This document shows positions 53,901 to 63,745 of a stretch of DNA of 64,000 bases, piece after piece (positions within the stretch are counted from its first letter, which is position 1; every line of letters starts with the position of its first letter). A model generated the notes under the pieces. It was given only the letters and a program-made list of their open reading frames with translations. It had not been told where the DNA came from and made no database searches. The position numbers were made by a program, and so were the translations under genes. This DNA is from Pieris napi (taxonomy: Eukaryota > Arthropoda > Insecta > Lepidoptera > Pieridae): the NCBI RefSeq assembly GCF_905475465.1, contig NC_062251.1, forward strand, positions 5,449,001-5,513,000, written 5' to 3'.

Positions 53901-56900
53901 ATGCTATATATGTCAATTGTCAGAGCAATATTGTCAGGTGCATGTTATTAATCTATGGCAGTGTTTCCCAACACACGCCCCACAGCGGGGCAATTTTATA
54001 GTTAAGTTAGTTAAAAAAATTCTCTTAATTACTTCCTAAAACTTATCATACGAATTTTAGAGAGGCGGTGGGGCATGGCACAAAAAAGGTCGGATAACAC
54101 TGATCTATGGCCTTAAAATAAAAAACGTAACTGTCAAAAACGTTTGTTAAATTTGCAAATATCTCTTAATTACCAACTATAAATACAGACACAGGTTGGG
54201 AAATTATAGTGGATGATACAACAAACAAAATATTTTAATATGTCCTAGAGTTTCATTTCGTCGGAAAAAAATTCGATCAAAATAATTTAAAAACAAGAAG
54301 CATCTTGTCTAAAGAACCGTTTTGGCGGGCTCTTGTTTTATACAGATAACAATAATACAATTCTTACACTGTCAAAGAGGTTTTAGTTTTATTTACATTG
54401 TTTGAAATGTTTTAGGTGATTCCTCAACTGTAACGGTTTTAGAAGCGTCGGGTCTGCCATACTTTTTAGCCGCCACCGATACGGGGACCATACATCTATG
54501 TTCTTTGTTGGAGGGCAGAGTTCTTCTTACACTGGACAGTCGGTAATTACAATATTTGATTATTAGTGCAGTCCATTTAAATTGTAATTATAAATATATT
54601 TTATGGGGCAAAGCGGCAGCTACACAATCTATTTTTATCTTGCAAAAACGTGCTATTAGGTAATTTATTGCTTGAAACCAGGCACTTCACTTAGAAATTT
54701 GTTCAAGGAAATCGATATTTTGACGGTACCTTCAAAATATCGATTTCCGGTAATATTAGTTCTCTTTTAAAAATCAGTGACATTCACAATAGGAATACAA
54801 GAAAAAAGGGAAAACTCTTCCAGCCATCTTACAGGTTGCAGAAAATAAATACTTCATTTATGGGCCTAAGTATACGCTGCTATAACATGATTCCTAGTGA
54901 AATATTAGAATTAGCCTTTAAACAGAATTAAAACACATATTAAAAAAACATTAATGTGTAAAGGTTACTACACAGTTAATGACTACCTAGAAGATAAAAA
55001 CGCTTGGCAATAGTTCCATATATTGTTATAATTTGTTTTGTTATCTTTGAAGTGTTGTGAATATGTGTGTAATGGTGAATGTGGTAAATCAGAGAACAAA
55101 TTTTCATTTTTTTTTTACTTTATGTAACTTTAATGACGTTGTGGTTTATTACATTTTCCTTTGAATAATTGTAATGTAGAGGGAGGGTAAAACTTGCTGA
55201 GTTTCTTGCCCGTTCTTCTCAGAACAAGGCCTCCTGGTAGTTTTGCGAACGGATGGCGTAGTCTTGCTCTTTCGCGAATTTTGTAAACGTTTTTGACATT
55301 CATAAGCATGATAAGCATGATCCGTGAGGTAGCTTTGGGTCTCACCCATTACTATATTTGGTTATCTACGGCTAAACGCACGAAAAAGGATGACTCATTG
55401 TCCTGATACGCTCATTGTACGTTTGCGCCGCATCTATCTCTCTTCCACTGTATGCAATTATTTCATCGATGTTCTGTTATAACGTTGTCACGTTAAACTA
55501 TCGTCCGTAAGCCCACATAACAGACAAACATTTTTTTAATAGAAATTCTCCTGCAATTCCAATGGAAAAATGTCAGGCGGACAGCAAAGGTCGTTATTTG
55601 GGATCTGTGGCGGCTAAGCAAATTAATTATGATTGTAAATATATGGATTCTCAGGTATGTGTTAACGATAATATTTTAATATTTTAGACGACTCATTGGT
55701 CTAGTGGTTAGTACCCCTGACTTCGAATCCATGGGTCCCGGGTTCGATCCCCGGCTGGGACGAACATCGATGTGATGAGCATTTGGTGTTGTGCTTAGGT
55801 CTTGGGTGTTTAAATATGTATTTATATGTCTATCTATCTATGTATGTATATTCGTTGCCTAGTACCCATAACACAAGCTTCACCAGCTTAGCATGGGCCT
55901 CGGTTAATTGGGGTTGATTTTCCTTAAAAAAAAAAACATATTATTGTCTTTTATTGACATAACTTTCACACATTTGATAATAAAACAATTTTTGAAGTGA
56001 AAACTTCTTTAGCGGCGCTGAGCACTTTTTTGTATGGGTAAAAACTTTCAAACTTGCGTCAGGGTCACGTGATGCTGATCGAAAAAGCGTAAGATCGAGG
56101 GGGAGGGAGAGGAACTAGTATCTCCCACTCTTTCTACCGTGCCTGAGTGTACAGCGTCCCACGCGTATCCAAGGATGGTGACAGCTGATTGCTTGACTGT
56201 TGTGTAGTAAATACACTGTTGTGTATTCGTAAATGTGAATTGTTTAAATTATGGAAATCGAACAAAGTGAATCTATTAATGAAAAAAGTGATGATGAAGT
56301 AGTGAAAGAAAATGAGTAAGTACTTTATAAATTACTAGATGAAAAACTCTTACTTGGCTTTAAAAACAAAAATAACTAATAATAATAATAATAATTTATA
56401 TAATTTTTTGTTTTTTAAATAACGATATAATATTATAAATTGTCATATTTGTGTACGATAGCGCAATAAATAAACATTGTATTCTACCTCATAAATGATA
56501 GTACTTTTATACTTATAATTAAACACAACGTTAATATTGAAGTTTTCACTTCTGCCGGCACTCCCGGAGTGCTAGTTAGTTTAGTTTTTTTTTTACCGGA
56601 TTTAAGTTATGTACACAATTATTTTTCATAATTTTAAATTTAACCGACGTGCTTTACATCAAAAAACACCCCAATTTCAATACAGAAGACGGCCTAAAAT
56701 TGTCAAACACCTGGGATCCAATAATCTCCAAATTAAAATCTCAAGATAAACAATCCGCGAAAATAGAGGACACCGTGAGCCATTTCTGCCAAAACCCTCC
56801 ATTTTTTTAGTCAATACCAACTCGGGGAAACAAATACAGATAATGCAACTTTTTCTACAGCTGTGACACTTTTTGACATTCAACACCTTTTGTCTTCAGT

Positions 56901-58931
56901 CACCGTGACCACGCACGCTGTAAGGCAAGCGAAACGTCGGTTAAATTTAAAATTATGAAAAATAATTGTAAATATATAACTTAACCACGGATTAACTGGA
57001 CGTTAAAAGAATTGTTTTATTTTAATATCAGCCATAATTCAGGCGCGCAAGGACGAAGAATTGGCGCGAATTATGACTTGTCAAATGCCAAAATGCATTT
57101 TTGACGTACGGGTGTTAAGTGGCTTGAGACAAAGTGAATTTTTGTCAGGCACTAACGCTAAACCAATTTGTATGGGAATTTGTGATTATATCTAAAACCC
57201 AAGGCGAGAGATTTAGAGGTTACTAGCTGATCCGGCAAACGTCGCTGCGCTTAGCGCTGAGCCTAAGACCCAGAAACCTGAGGTCCAGATCTAAAAAATT
57301 GTAGTTGCACTTTTTTTTAGAAGTTATAGAGTTCCAGCGCTGACCCTAACACCCAGAAACCTGAGATCCAGACCTAAAACATTGTAGATCCACTTTTTTT
57401 TTTAGAAGTTATAGAGTTCCGGTGCTGAGCTCAAGACCTATATAGTCTTACCCCACTAGAACATTTGTCTTCGTAACTCTTCTTTATTGACGAATAATTA
57501 TCACGAAATGGATACAGAAACCTGAGGCCAAGACCTAAAACATTGTAGTTGCACTTTTTTTTTAGAAGTTTAAGAGTTCCAGCGCTGAGCATAAGACCCA
57601 GAAACCTGAGGCGCAGACCTAAAACATTGTACTTCCACTTTTTTTAGAAGTTTAAGAGTTCCAACGCTGAGCCTAAGACCCATAAACCTGAGGCCCAGAC
57701 CTAAAACATTGTAGATCCACTTTTTTTTAGAAGTTATAGAGTTCCGGGGCTGAAGAGCCTCAAGAGCCCATATAGTCTTACCCCACTAGAACATTTGTCT
57801 TCTTAACTCTTCTTTATTGACGAATAATTATTTACGATACATATACAGAAAGTCAGAAACCTTAGGCCCAGACCTAAAAGCGCCCCATATACTGTATTTT
57901 TATTCATTTCAACTGAGATTCACAAATTTTGTTTCAGCTCTCAGTATCTTCGTTGGTCTGGTCTCAATGTGACCCATTCTATATAATGTCCACTGTGAAT
58001 AACCGTTTGGATGTATGGAAACTGACCCATAGTGATATACGACCATACAAGGTGTATGAAAGAACGGCGAAGAGATGCATTGCCAGAGATCGGAACGTGG
58101 TAATTATTATTATTAATTCATCTATATATAATTCTTGTTTATATTTCTTACGATTAGTATTAGTTTTGTTAGTCTGGAATTTATGGTTTTTTATGGTGAA
58201 AGCCTGCTCCATATTTCTGCATTCGTCATTGTCTTGTCTATTCATCTTTTCTTTTGTACAAATCTTTAAATTTGATAACTAAGAAAATTTTGAAAATCGA
58301 TGAAACGAAAAAGCGACAGTAAAAAGAGACAAACACATATGTTTCTAAGTTTTTTGAAGTGAAACTTCTTTAGACGCATGACGGTAATTTTTTTACGGAT
58401 GAAACGCAATAATAACATTAGCGTCACGAAGATTTTCAGTTCTGATGTTTCAACTCAAAAGGCACCTCTTTTTAACAATTGTTTAGGTGGTAATCGTATT
58501 TCTGGGTAAACAAAATCACATCAGAGGGGCCTCATAGCCTAGCGGTCTTATTAAGTGGCAGCTAGGTGAGGGGTACCGGGTTCGATTCCCGGTTCGAGGG
58601 CAAGTTTTAATTTAATTTAAATTTGTTCTCGGCATTTGGGAGGGTTGTGCGGTACCGGGCGAGTGCCTAAACCGTACATGGAGGACGTGGTCGAATTTCT
58701 AAAGACAAGCACGAATTATAAAAATCCTATACTTGACGCTGGCTAATGCACAAATCGTGCCAGAGCCATTTAAAAAAGAAAACAAATCACATCAGTTATT
58801 CCAGCAAGTTTACTGCATAATTTTAATTATTTTTACAGGCCCTTCTAACCACAGATGGAGATGTAGAAATTCACAAAACTACTCAAGATAACAATATGGA
58901 CGTCTTTGAAAAGTATATATCGTTATTATAG
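44966..58931 (+). CDS. DYNC2I1: WDR60-like dynein-2 intermediate chain, 10 exons, 985 aa
   Basis: Exons: 44966-45529, 46758-46914, 47226-47388, 49021-49935, 51427-51652, 52830-53268, 54416-54542, 55543-55654, 57938-58099, 58839-58931. All junctions are in phase (2958 nt). The family is an intermediate chain of the retrograde IFT motor dynein-2 in cilia. Diagnostic features: a Lys-rich N-terminus, an acidic YEDDFESYESDFDSY segment (about residue 200), the family block PYELYMATFGRANYTQ (from residue 344) followed by VQTDEIEYGNKWTQYP, then WD-type strands such as GTVHLWDLS, TGTIHLCSL and NNRLDVWKL. The C-terminal propeller is divergent and slightly short (vertebrate proteins are about 1066 aa). 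A good acceptor (TTTTGCAG) just before the ATG implies a 5'-UTR intron. AATAAA lies at 59045. Confidence 0.88.
45701..46243 (-). mobile_element. PIF/Harbinger-like remnant with TIRs and transposase start
   Basis: AAGACTCACGACGCGGTTTT at the left is inverted as AAAACCGCTTCGTGAGTCCT at the right. The minus frame at 45938-46159 has LLHRRIKKRRPKRFWVH, like the RRFWVHP start of HARBI1-type transposases, and then breaks. In intron 1 of the WDR60-like gene. Confidence 0.55.
46290..46400 (-). repeat. SINE-B internal fragment
   Basis: Minus strand has TGTGCACATTTAACAC, AACCGACATGCCTTAGACAA and AGTCGAAGGTGTGTCAGACA. Confidence 0.5.
46457..46720 (-). mobile_element. tRNA-derived SINE (family C)
   Basis: Minus head GACGACTCATTGGTCTAGTG and GGGTTTGATCCCCGGCTGAG; body GATGAGCATTTGGTGTTGTG; end CACCAGCTTAGCATGGGACT with a T/A-rich tail. 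It lies 37 nt before exon 2 of the WDR60-like gene. Confidence 0.8.
47408..47592 (+). repeat. Head fragment of a hook-ended element after exon 3
   Basis: GAAGTGAAACTTCTTAAGGC, 19 nt after the donor of WDR60-like exon 3, with ACGGATGAAACGCAATA and AGCGTCACGAAGAT shared with 58356-58445. A low-complexity GAGAG region follows to about 47970. Confidence 0.55.
47594..47851 (-). mobile_element. tRNA-derived SINE (family C)
   Basis: Same family and orientation as 46457-46720, with a 14-nt T-run as its poly-A on the minus strand. Confidence 0.8.
48469..48845 (+). mobile_element. Non-autonomous Helitron, 377 bp
   Basis: Same first 100 nt and same end (GCAACGCTTGGCCGGTTTGCTAG) as 274-589, again between A and T. 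In intron 3 of the WDR60-like gene. Confidence 0.8.
49021..49935 (+). CDS. DYNC2I1: Exon 4 of the WDR60-like gene (family signature and first WD strand)
   Basis: The largest exon, residues 295-600. It starts after TGATTTCAG and ends before GTGAGT, which hides an apparent TGA stop. It holds the conserved DYNC2I1 block (PYELYMATFG...VQTDEIE...WTQYP), a low-complexity Asn/Lys linker, and then the entry into the propeller (HNCVVCLWDLNVAIL and FDDIFVAALRDG). Confidence 0.85.
49936..50655. other. Part of intron 4 of the WDR60-like gene without clear features
   Basis: No coding frame in phase with its neighbours. GCTGGATATATTCGGTAGTG (50170) resembles text near 5120, hinting at another dispersed repeat. 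Confidence 0.4.
50660..50880. repeat. Single copy of the TATCACTTAACATCAG-type repeat, long form
   Basis: AGGAGGCTCACCTGATATTA, GAGTGCGTTGCCGGCC, GAAGGACCCTAAGTCGAATT. In intron 4 of the WDR60-like gene. Confidence 0.6.
51955..52245 (+). mobile_element. tRNA-derived SINE (family B)
   Basis: The best-preserved copy: AGTGTTGGCCTAGTGGCTTC, GTACGATCCCCGGCTG, CTTAGACCCAAAAAGTCGAC, CTAAAGAGGTTGTAGC. In intron 5 of the WDR60-like gene. Confidence 0.8.
52333..52590 (+). mobile_element. tRNA-derived SINE (family A)
   Basis: As 22908-23154, over 95% alike by eye, with an A-rich tail. In intron 5 of the WDR60-like gene, 90 bp after a SINE-B. Confidence 0.8.
52830..53268 (+). CDS. DYNC2I1: Exon 6 of the WDR60-like gene
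   Basis: Starts after TTTTTTAG in phase 0 and ends before GTATGT with one leftover base. Residues 676-821. It opens with a beta-strand-like ICVLLQRGIVIIYSI, contains a basic insertion (KKQLIHRRQGKHFSRP), and ends with DRYLIGKNGGEVLILKRIGG, which has the look of a WD blade. A palindrome-ended repeat begins 41 nt after the donor. Confidence 0.75.
53309..53809 (+). mobile_element. Hook-ended element, second family with two heads
   Basis: Heads at 53309 and 53398, core with CTACCACGGTTGATCCGAAG, end hook 53761, then GTGTACACCTAGTACAC. It begins 41 nt after exon 6 of the WDR60-like gene. Confidence 0.7.
54600..55015 (+). mobile_element. Decayed CR1/Jockey-like LINE remnant
   Basis: Frame-broken pieces read IFILQKRAIR, ending with a text equivalent to YYTVNDYLEDKNAW before a stop. 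Many stops; old insertion in intron 7 of the WDR60-like gene. Confidence 0.45.
55687..55936 (+). mobile_element. tRNA-derived SINE (family C)
   Basis: GACGACTCATTGGTCTAGTG head, GGTTCGATCCCCGGCTGGGA B box, poly-A end. It begins 33 nt after exon 8 of the WDR60-like gene. Confidence 0.8.
55994..56575 (+). mobile_element. Hook-ended element holding an exon-like segment
   Basis: Head GAAGTGAAAACTTC (55994). End hook GAAGTTTTCACTTC (56539), then the perfect hairpin GCACTCCCGGAGTGC (56558) and TAG. Between them at 56251-56315 lies an ATG-led coding-like piece ending in a GTAAGT donor. In intron 8 of the WDR60-like gene. Confidence 0.5.
56251..56315 (+). pseudogene. Possible captured first exon
   Basis: ATG opens MEIEQSESINEKSDDEVV and runs to a consensus donor, GTAAGT, with two bases left over. 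It is preceded by about 150 nt of GC-richer leader unlike the rest of the element. No acceptor in phase was found downstream. The source gene is unknown. Confidence 0.35.
56585..57010. mobile_element. TIR element with inserted exon-like segment
   Basis: Shares ACCGGATTTAAGTTATGTA and the core GTGACCACGCACGCTGTAAG with 3188-3438. A foreign piece (about 56660-56805) begins with an acceptor-like TTTCAATACAG and reads GLKLSNTWDPIISKLKSQ in one frame. The right TIR is eroded. Confidence 0.45.
57235..57870. repeat. Tandem array built from a SINE-B end
   Basis: Units of about 81-88 bp repeat CCCAGAAACCTGAGGCCCAG ACCTAAAACATTGTAG with TTTTTTTAGAAGTTATAGAG. A 326-bp higher-order spacing is marked by TATAGTCTTACCCCACTAGA at 57441 and 57767. 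In intron 8 of the WDR60-like gene. Confidence 0.75.
58356..58445 (+). repeat. Head fragment of a hook-ended element
   Basis: GAAGTGAAACTTCTTTAGAC, then the same text as 47408 onwards. No end segment follows. In intron 9 of the WDR60-like gene. Confidence 0.5.
58524..58780 (+). mobile_element. tRNA-derived SINE (family A)
   Basis: As 22908-23154. It ends 58 nt before the last exon of the WDR60-like gene. Confidence 0.8.
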
Positions 58932-60795
58932 ACAATATTCCTGATTGGGCGATTCATATTTCTAGCAATTTCTTATTAATTATTACATTAACGATTAGTA
59001 GCTAATTTGTATCTCTGTTTTACTAAACCTAACCGATAAACGCCAATAAATTTTAAACAATATTATTAAATAGAATTCAGCGTTTCGGGTCAAATCAGTT
59101 CAAACAACATCGGAGCGATGTGAAACAAAATGGCGGATTGTGATCAGCTGTTTTATGTTAAAATATATAGATTATTTCTTAATAGACGTGACTTATGTCA
59201 GAGACAAAATGATAATGTCCATTGTGTCAGTTAATTGAAGTGTATGTAACAATTCATAGGTTATAAATTATTACGCATTTTATCTCGATTCACAGCAAAA
59301 TAACCTCGACATGGCGGTGCATCCCTCTTCACTGTACGAAATACATACCTAACTGTTCTCGCTTATCGTAATGTGTTCTTGTTCTATTAGCTATCCAGTG
59401 GTATAATATAATTTTCGATGTATGTTTGTTTGGTTTATGACGTAGATATTTAAAAACGTCAAAATTAAGTTAACTTATTATACTTTTTTCCCATTTTCGC
59501 TAACTAAAGTTGAACTAAAATTGCCTCAAATGGGATATCTAGGATTATCTGTATGAATTTTTTGGTATTGGGACTAGAGACAAAATGACTTTTCGACAAT
59601 CGTTACCCGCTAAGGCTAACGATTTATAACAATACGATTTATATGGAGATGACAACCTGGCCACGTGACCATATTCACACAAATTCGTTTCTTTGTGTTT
59701 GTTGAACAAATTAAATGCAATTATCACTGTTTATGTAAGCGTAATAATTATCACTTTAATAAAAGTTTATTACTAAGAGGTTTTTTATTTGTTTTAATTA
59801 AATCATAGTTTATAAAATATAATGTTGTCTCTGATTTTCGAGTCTACAACTTTTCGAGTGATGTACAGTGCCACATACTTTTATTGGGCGGCGGCTGTAA
59901 TTGGTACTACCTTCGCCATTTTGAAATTTCAGACTGATATTGTCAGTTAGCTCTCAAATACGACTATCTACCAACATCTAATAAAAATCCACCTAAAACG
60001 TAGACTGACTATAATGGTATAGACCAGGCATCAGCGTACAGCGTGTGAGATAGCGAAATGCGAATGATCGACATAATATGTCATATTTACAGTTTTAATT
60101 CATTGAAGATTGCTTATTATTGACCAAAATACACATTTGAATGAATAATTCTTGAACAAAGTTACCGAGTCGTGACAAAATAAACTACTTACCGATGAAA
60201 GGTTATGTTTCGTTCTTTACGTTCACTATAGCTTTTACAGCCAATTATGCAACAACTCACCATGACTGACACTTTAAATACACCTCTTATAAGAATAGTC
60301 TTAAAATATGGGTTTCACCGATTGATCAGTAAGCGGTGAAAACTTGTTTACCACCAAGCCCTTGGTGGGAAACAAATAAAACCCGATACGCAAATAGAGA
60401 CAGAAAAACTGATACTCTGTTTCGCTCGCACTTAAGTATTTCACGTTAATGCCTTCTCTCTTTAGTTATTATTGTTATTTTAGAAGCTCATCTAGTTCTA
60501 TACTCTATCTACGACCTAAAATGTTTTTATTTTTGCTGTGTCATTTCAAAATTTAAAATCTTCGTCATAGTGCCTGTTGTTCACATTTTTTTAAATTCTA
60601 ATCTTTGACCTCAGATGTCAATAGAAGATAATATTTCATCTATATTTAGACTTGCTAAGTACCAATGCGTTAATAGAGACTGGTGAACTCTATTCCATTA
60701 TTCTAGAAGCTACAAACAGCATTACAATCTCAATTGTGGCACTGCTTTTTTAGATTGGCTAACAGAACTGTTAAATTCCCAGCATCTTGCAGAAC
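58932..60795. other. 3' flank of the WDR60-like gene, otherwise featureless
   Basis: AATAAA at 59045 is the likely polyadenylation signal. Beyond it I see no gene, repeat ends or RNA genes. Confidence 0.5.
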
Positions 60796-60801
60796 ATTTT
60801 T

Positions 60802-61148
60802 GAAGTTATACTTCTTTAGGCGCGTTATGAAAAATTGATAAGAGTGAAATATTACGATGCGCGCGCACCGTGACACAAAATTAACAGAATGAAGTTGCCC
60901 ACGGAAGATGCTACGGCATTGGACATAATTTAAAAACAACATTCGAATAATAATAGAATTTATGTTACACTTAATGTAAGAGAATAATAATAAATATTTA
61001 ATTTTTCAAATGTAAACTGAACTTTATTGACTATAATGACTCGTTTTCCAGTCTTAATTGTAATTAATTATTTGCATGCAATCAAAAACTGTTTTTAATA
61101 ATGCCAAAGAAGTATAACTTCTTACGCGCGTACACGCACCCTTTTTTT
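60802..61148 (+). mobile_element. Hook-ended element, short subfamily
   Basis: Head hook GAAGTTATACTTC (60802) and end hook GAAGTATAACTTC (61109), then GCGCGTACACGCACCC and a T-run. It lacks the inner ACATAAGT of the terminal hairpin. Intergenic, 1.9 kb after the WDR60-like gene. Confidence 0.7.
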
Positions 61149-61516
61149 AATTAAAATACAAAATAATTCACAATTTTATTCACAAAAAATAACAAATTCA
61201 TTCGTTCATGAACTTTAGTAAATAAATAAAAAATGTAACTACTTGTGGAAGGAATGTGGTGTTTCTCCAACCTAAAGCCATGGTCCTTGAACAGTCTAAC
61301 TTCTGGTAGGCCTGTGTCTAATGTCTAGAAATGTAATCGCAATGAATTTATTAGCGCGATTCAGGTTATGCTGCGGCCAATGCTGCTGCTGTCAATGTTT
61401 TGTGAGTGGCTGCGGCTACAATGAGTACGATATAGATACAATTCACGAAGACGCGCCCCACCAATTTTTGGTTGAGGGGGTTGCGCGGTGCGGGGAGTCA
61501 CAATTTAAGAGATTAA

Positions 61517-61755
61517 GGGTCTGTTTCACAATGTATGGATAAAGTACCAAATAGCTATGCAACACATAAATTATTTGGAAGATAAATTGTGCTATTTGAC
61601 ATTCATCGGACTCATAACTTATGATGGACTTTATGTGACGATTAGCGCTATCTGACAGTCGTGAAACGCAACCATACTGTTTATCCTACCAATAAGTAAT
61701 GAATAGCTTATTTGGAACTTATGTAGAACTTATTCGTACATTGTGAAAAAGACCC
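61517..61755. mobile_element. MITE flanked by TTAA
   Basis: GGGTCTGTTTCACAATGTA and TACATTGTGAAAAAGACCC are inverted, with TTAA at 61513-61516 and 61756-61759. This fits a piggyBac-type site, or a TTA/TAA Harbinger site. Confidence 0.65.
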
Positions 61756-62165
61756 TTAATGTTGTAACAAACGCTACGGCTGAATATCTTTCAGACCGCT
61801 AGTTAAATGGCGCCGTTCAGTTAAACGGCTATTTGTTAATTTATCGGCTTATCAAGCTAGTTGGCTGCGACATATATAGAACGAATTAAAGTAAATTACC
61901 GCTATCCAATAAGAAAAGAAAACGAGGTAGGTAGTTTCGAAGGTGGGAAGACGAAATAAAATCCGTAACTGGGAAAATTTGGACCAGGAAAGCTCAGAAC
62001 AGAGCAGAGTGAAAAGAAATGGAGGAGGCCTTTGCCAAAGGGCAAACAGATGGGTTGTCGGTGTCACCGACTCACTAGTGATAATAGTATAAGTTTAAAG
62101 TTATGTAAAATTTTCTATCTGAATAAAGGCTTTTATTGTTATTATTATTACCTATCCAAAATTAT

Positions 62166-63745
62166 TTACTCTAAACGCACTTTTGTATCACGCCTAACAC
62201 CTATACACAAGACACAACAATATTTTAAAAGCCGAATAACAAGGAACATTATAATCATAATGAACAGTATTACAGATAACACCAAATCAAGTTCGTAATA
62301 CTCTCTGATACTCATATTAAAAGCCGGTGAACGCAAATGCTTGGCGCCCTTGTGTTGTGCAACATATTCAATCCACCATATTGCTTTCTCCAGGGAACGC
62401 TGTCGCTTTTCGTTCATGACATTTCGTAGTTTATTTATGTTGATACGGTACCTGCAATTTTAATGATAAAGTATTTAAATTTAAATCATAATAAAGCGTT
62501 GCAATTTTACTAAGAATAAAGTATTGCAATTTTGATAATAATTACGTATTGCAATTTTACTAAGAATAAAGTATTGCAATTTTGATAATAATTACGTATT
62601 GCAATTTTACTAAGAATAAAGTATTGCAATTTTGTTAATAATTACGTATTGCAATTTTACTAAGAATAAAGTATTGCAATTTTGATAATAATTACGTATT
62701 GCAATTTTACTAATAATAAAGTATTGCAATTTTAATAATACATCATAAAGTACTGCAATTTTGCAATTTTACAAATAATATAGTCAAATTCTATACACCT
62801 TTGATCTGTTAGTACATCTACGACAGCATTTCTGAATTGTTCTTCAGAAACTGTTTGGACGTCGCACATGACACCAATTTGGAGATCAGCAATTTTATGC
62901 ACATTGTAAAATTGATCCCAAAGTACTGGCACGCCCACCATTGGCACTCTGGCATCTATGGATTCATCCACGGACTGAAGACCACCTTGCGTGATGAAGA
63001 GCTTTATTTTGGGGTGTCCTGGGGGAAAATTTCCCAAAAAAGAATTACTAATAAATAGTCTAGTACGGGAAAATTGCAGCCTGCGTTTGTTCCGAGTATT
63101 AACACTGTGCGTATGTTCTATTCTAGTAATCTTATCACTATTTTTGTAAACATACATAATATTTTCATAAATATATCGCGAGGGAAAGGTAAGTATATTA
63201 ATTCCATGAATTTTTCTCTAAGAGATTCCCTACATTTTATATTATAGATTGCACGAATAGCCCTCAAGGTAGCTCACCTGATGGTAAGTGATACCGCCCA
63301 TGGAAACGCACATTGTCAGAAGGCTCGCAGGTGCGTTGTTTGGCCAGAACAAGTCTGTTGCACAGGTCCCCGTTTACATTGACAATATGTTCGCAGTACA
63401 TAGACGCGATATTGTGTATCTTGTGTATTTAATATTATATATTGTATTTTGACATTATTGTTATTGTTGGCTTAGTACTGTAGGGATAATGTATGTATTT
63501 TTTATGAATAAATATTAAGAATACTTACTCAGTAAGTCACGCTGTGGGAACCACTTCCTAATTATAAAGTTTTCCGGTAAATTTTCCACTTCCGTATCCC
63601 ATTTCCACAACACTGTATATGGTAGCTCTGACAGGACCTTCACAAACATATCAATTTTCTTGCGATTCAGTATAGACGAACGCACGGCACTTCCAAAACT
63701 CATAAAGATCACTTCTTTTGATCCGTCCAGTATAGTCTGTAGGTC
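62166..63745 (-). CDS. UDP-glycosyltransferase, last three exons (5' part outside the window)
   Basis: Exons on the minus strand: 63745-63529, 63018-62799, 62451-62166, all in phase. Enzymes of this family transfer a sugar from a UDP-sugar to lipophilic compounds in the ER lumen. The first exon has IFMSFGS and ends RKWFPQRDLL. Joining to the next exon gives LLRHPKIKLFITQGGLQS, the donor-binding signature, followed by VPVLWDQFYNVHKIADLQIG. The last exon has KAIWWIEYVAQHKGAKHLRS, then a hydrophobic helix (LVLSVILFIMIIMFLVIRLL) and a short basic tail, the ER anchor typical of the family. FITQGG in place of FITHGG is common in insects. The N-terminal acceptor-binding half is not in the window. 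Confidence 0.92.
62466..62770. repeat. 25/50-bp minisatellite in the UGT intron
   Basis: Alternating 25-mers GTATTGCAATTTTACTAAGA ATAAA and GTATTGCAATTTTGATAATA ATTAC. It fills the intron between exons 62799 and 62451. Confidence 0.85.
63033..63180 (-). mobile_element. CR1-like LINE fragment touching a UGT splice acceptor
   Basis: Minus strand reads THSVNTRNKRRLQFSRTRLF then SNSFLG, matching 28307-28440. It ends about 13 nt before the acceptor AG of the UGT exon at 63018, so its T-rich end probably forms part of the polypyrimidine tract. Confidence 0.65.

Noticed and set aside
55687..55760. tRNA gene candidate
   Set aside because: Head of SINE family C, with copies at 46457 and 47594.
56251..56805. 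Extra exons of the WDR60-like gene
   Set aside because: Exons 8 and 9 are both phase 0, and these segments would bring in stops.
62732..63157. 141-codon frame as one exon
   Set aside because: It fuses a LINE piece, a UGT exon and intron; splice sites at 63018 and 62799 give the correct exon.
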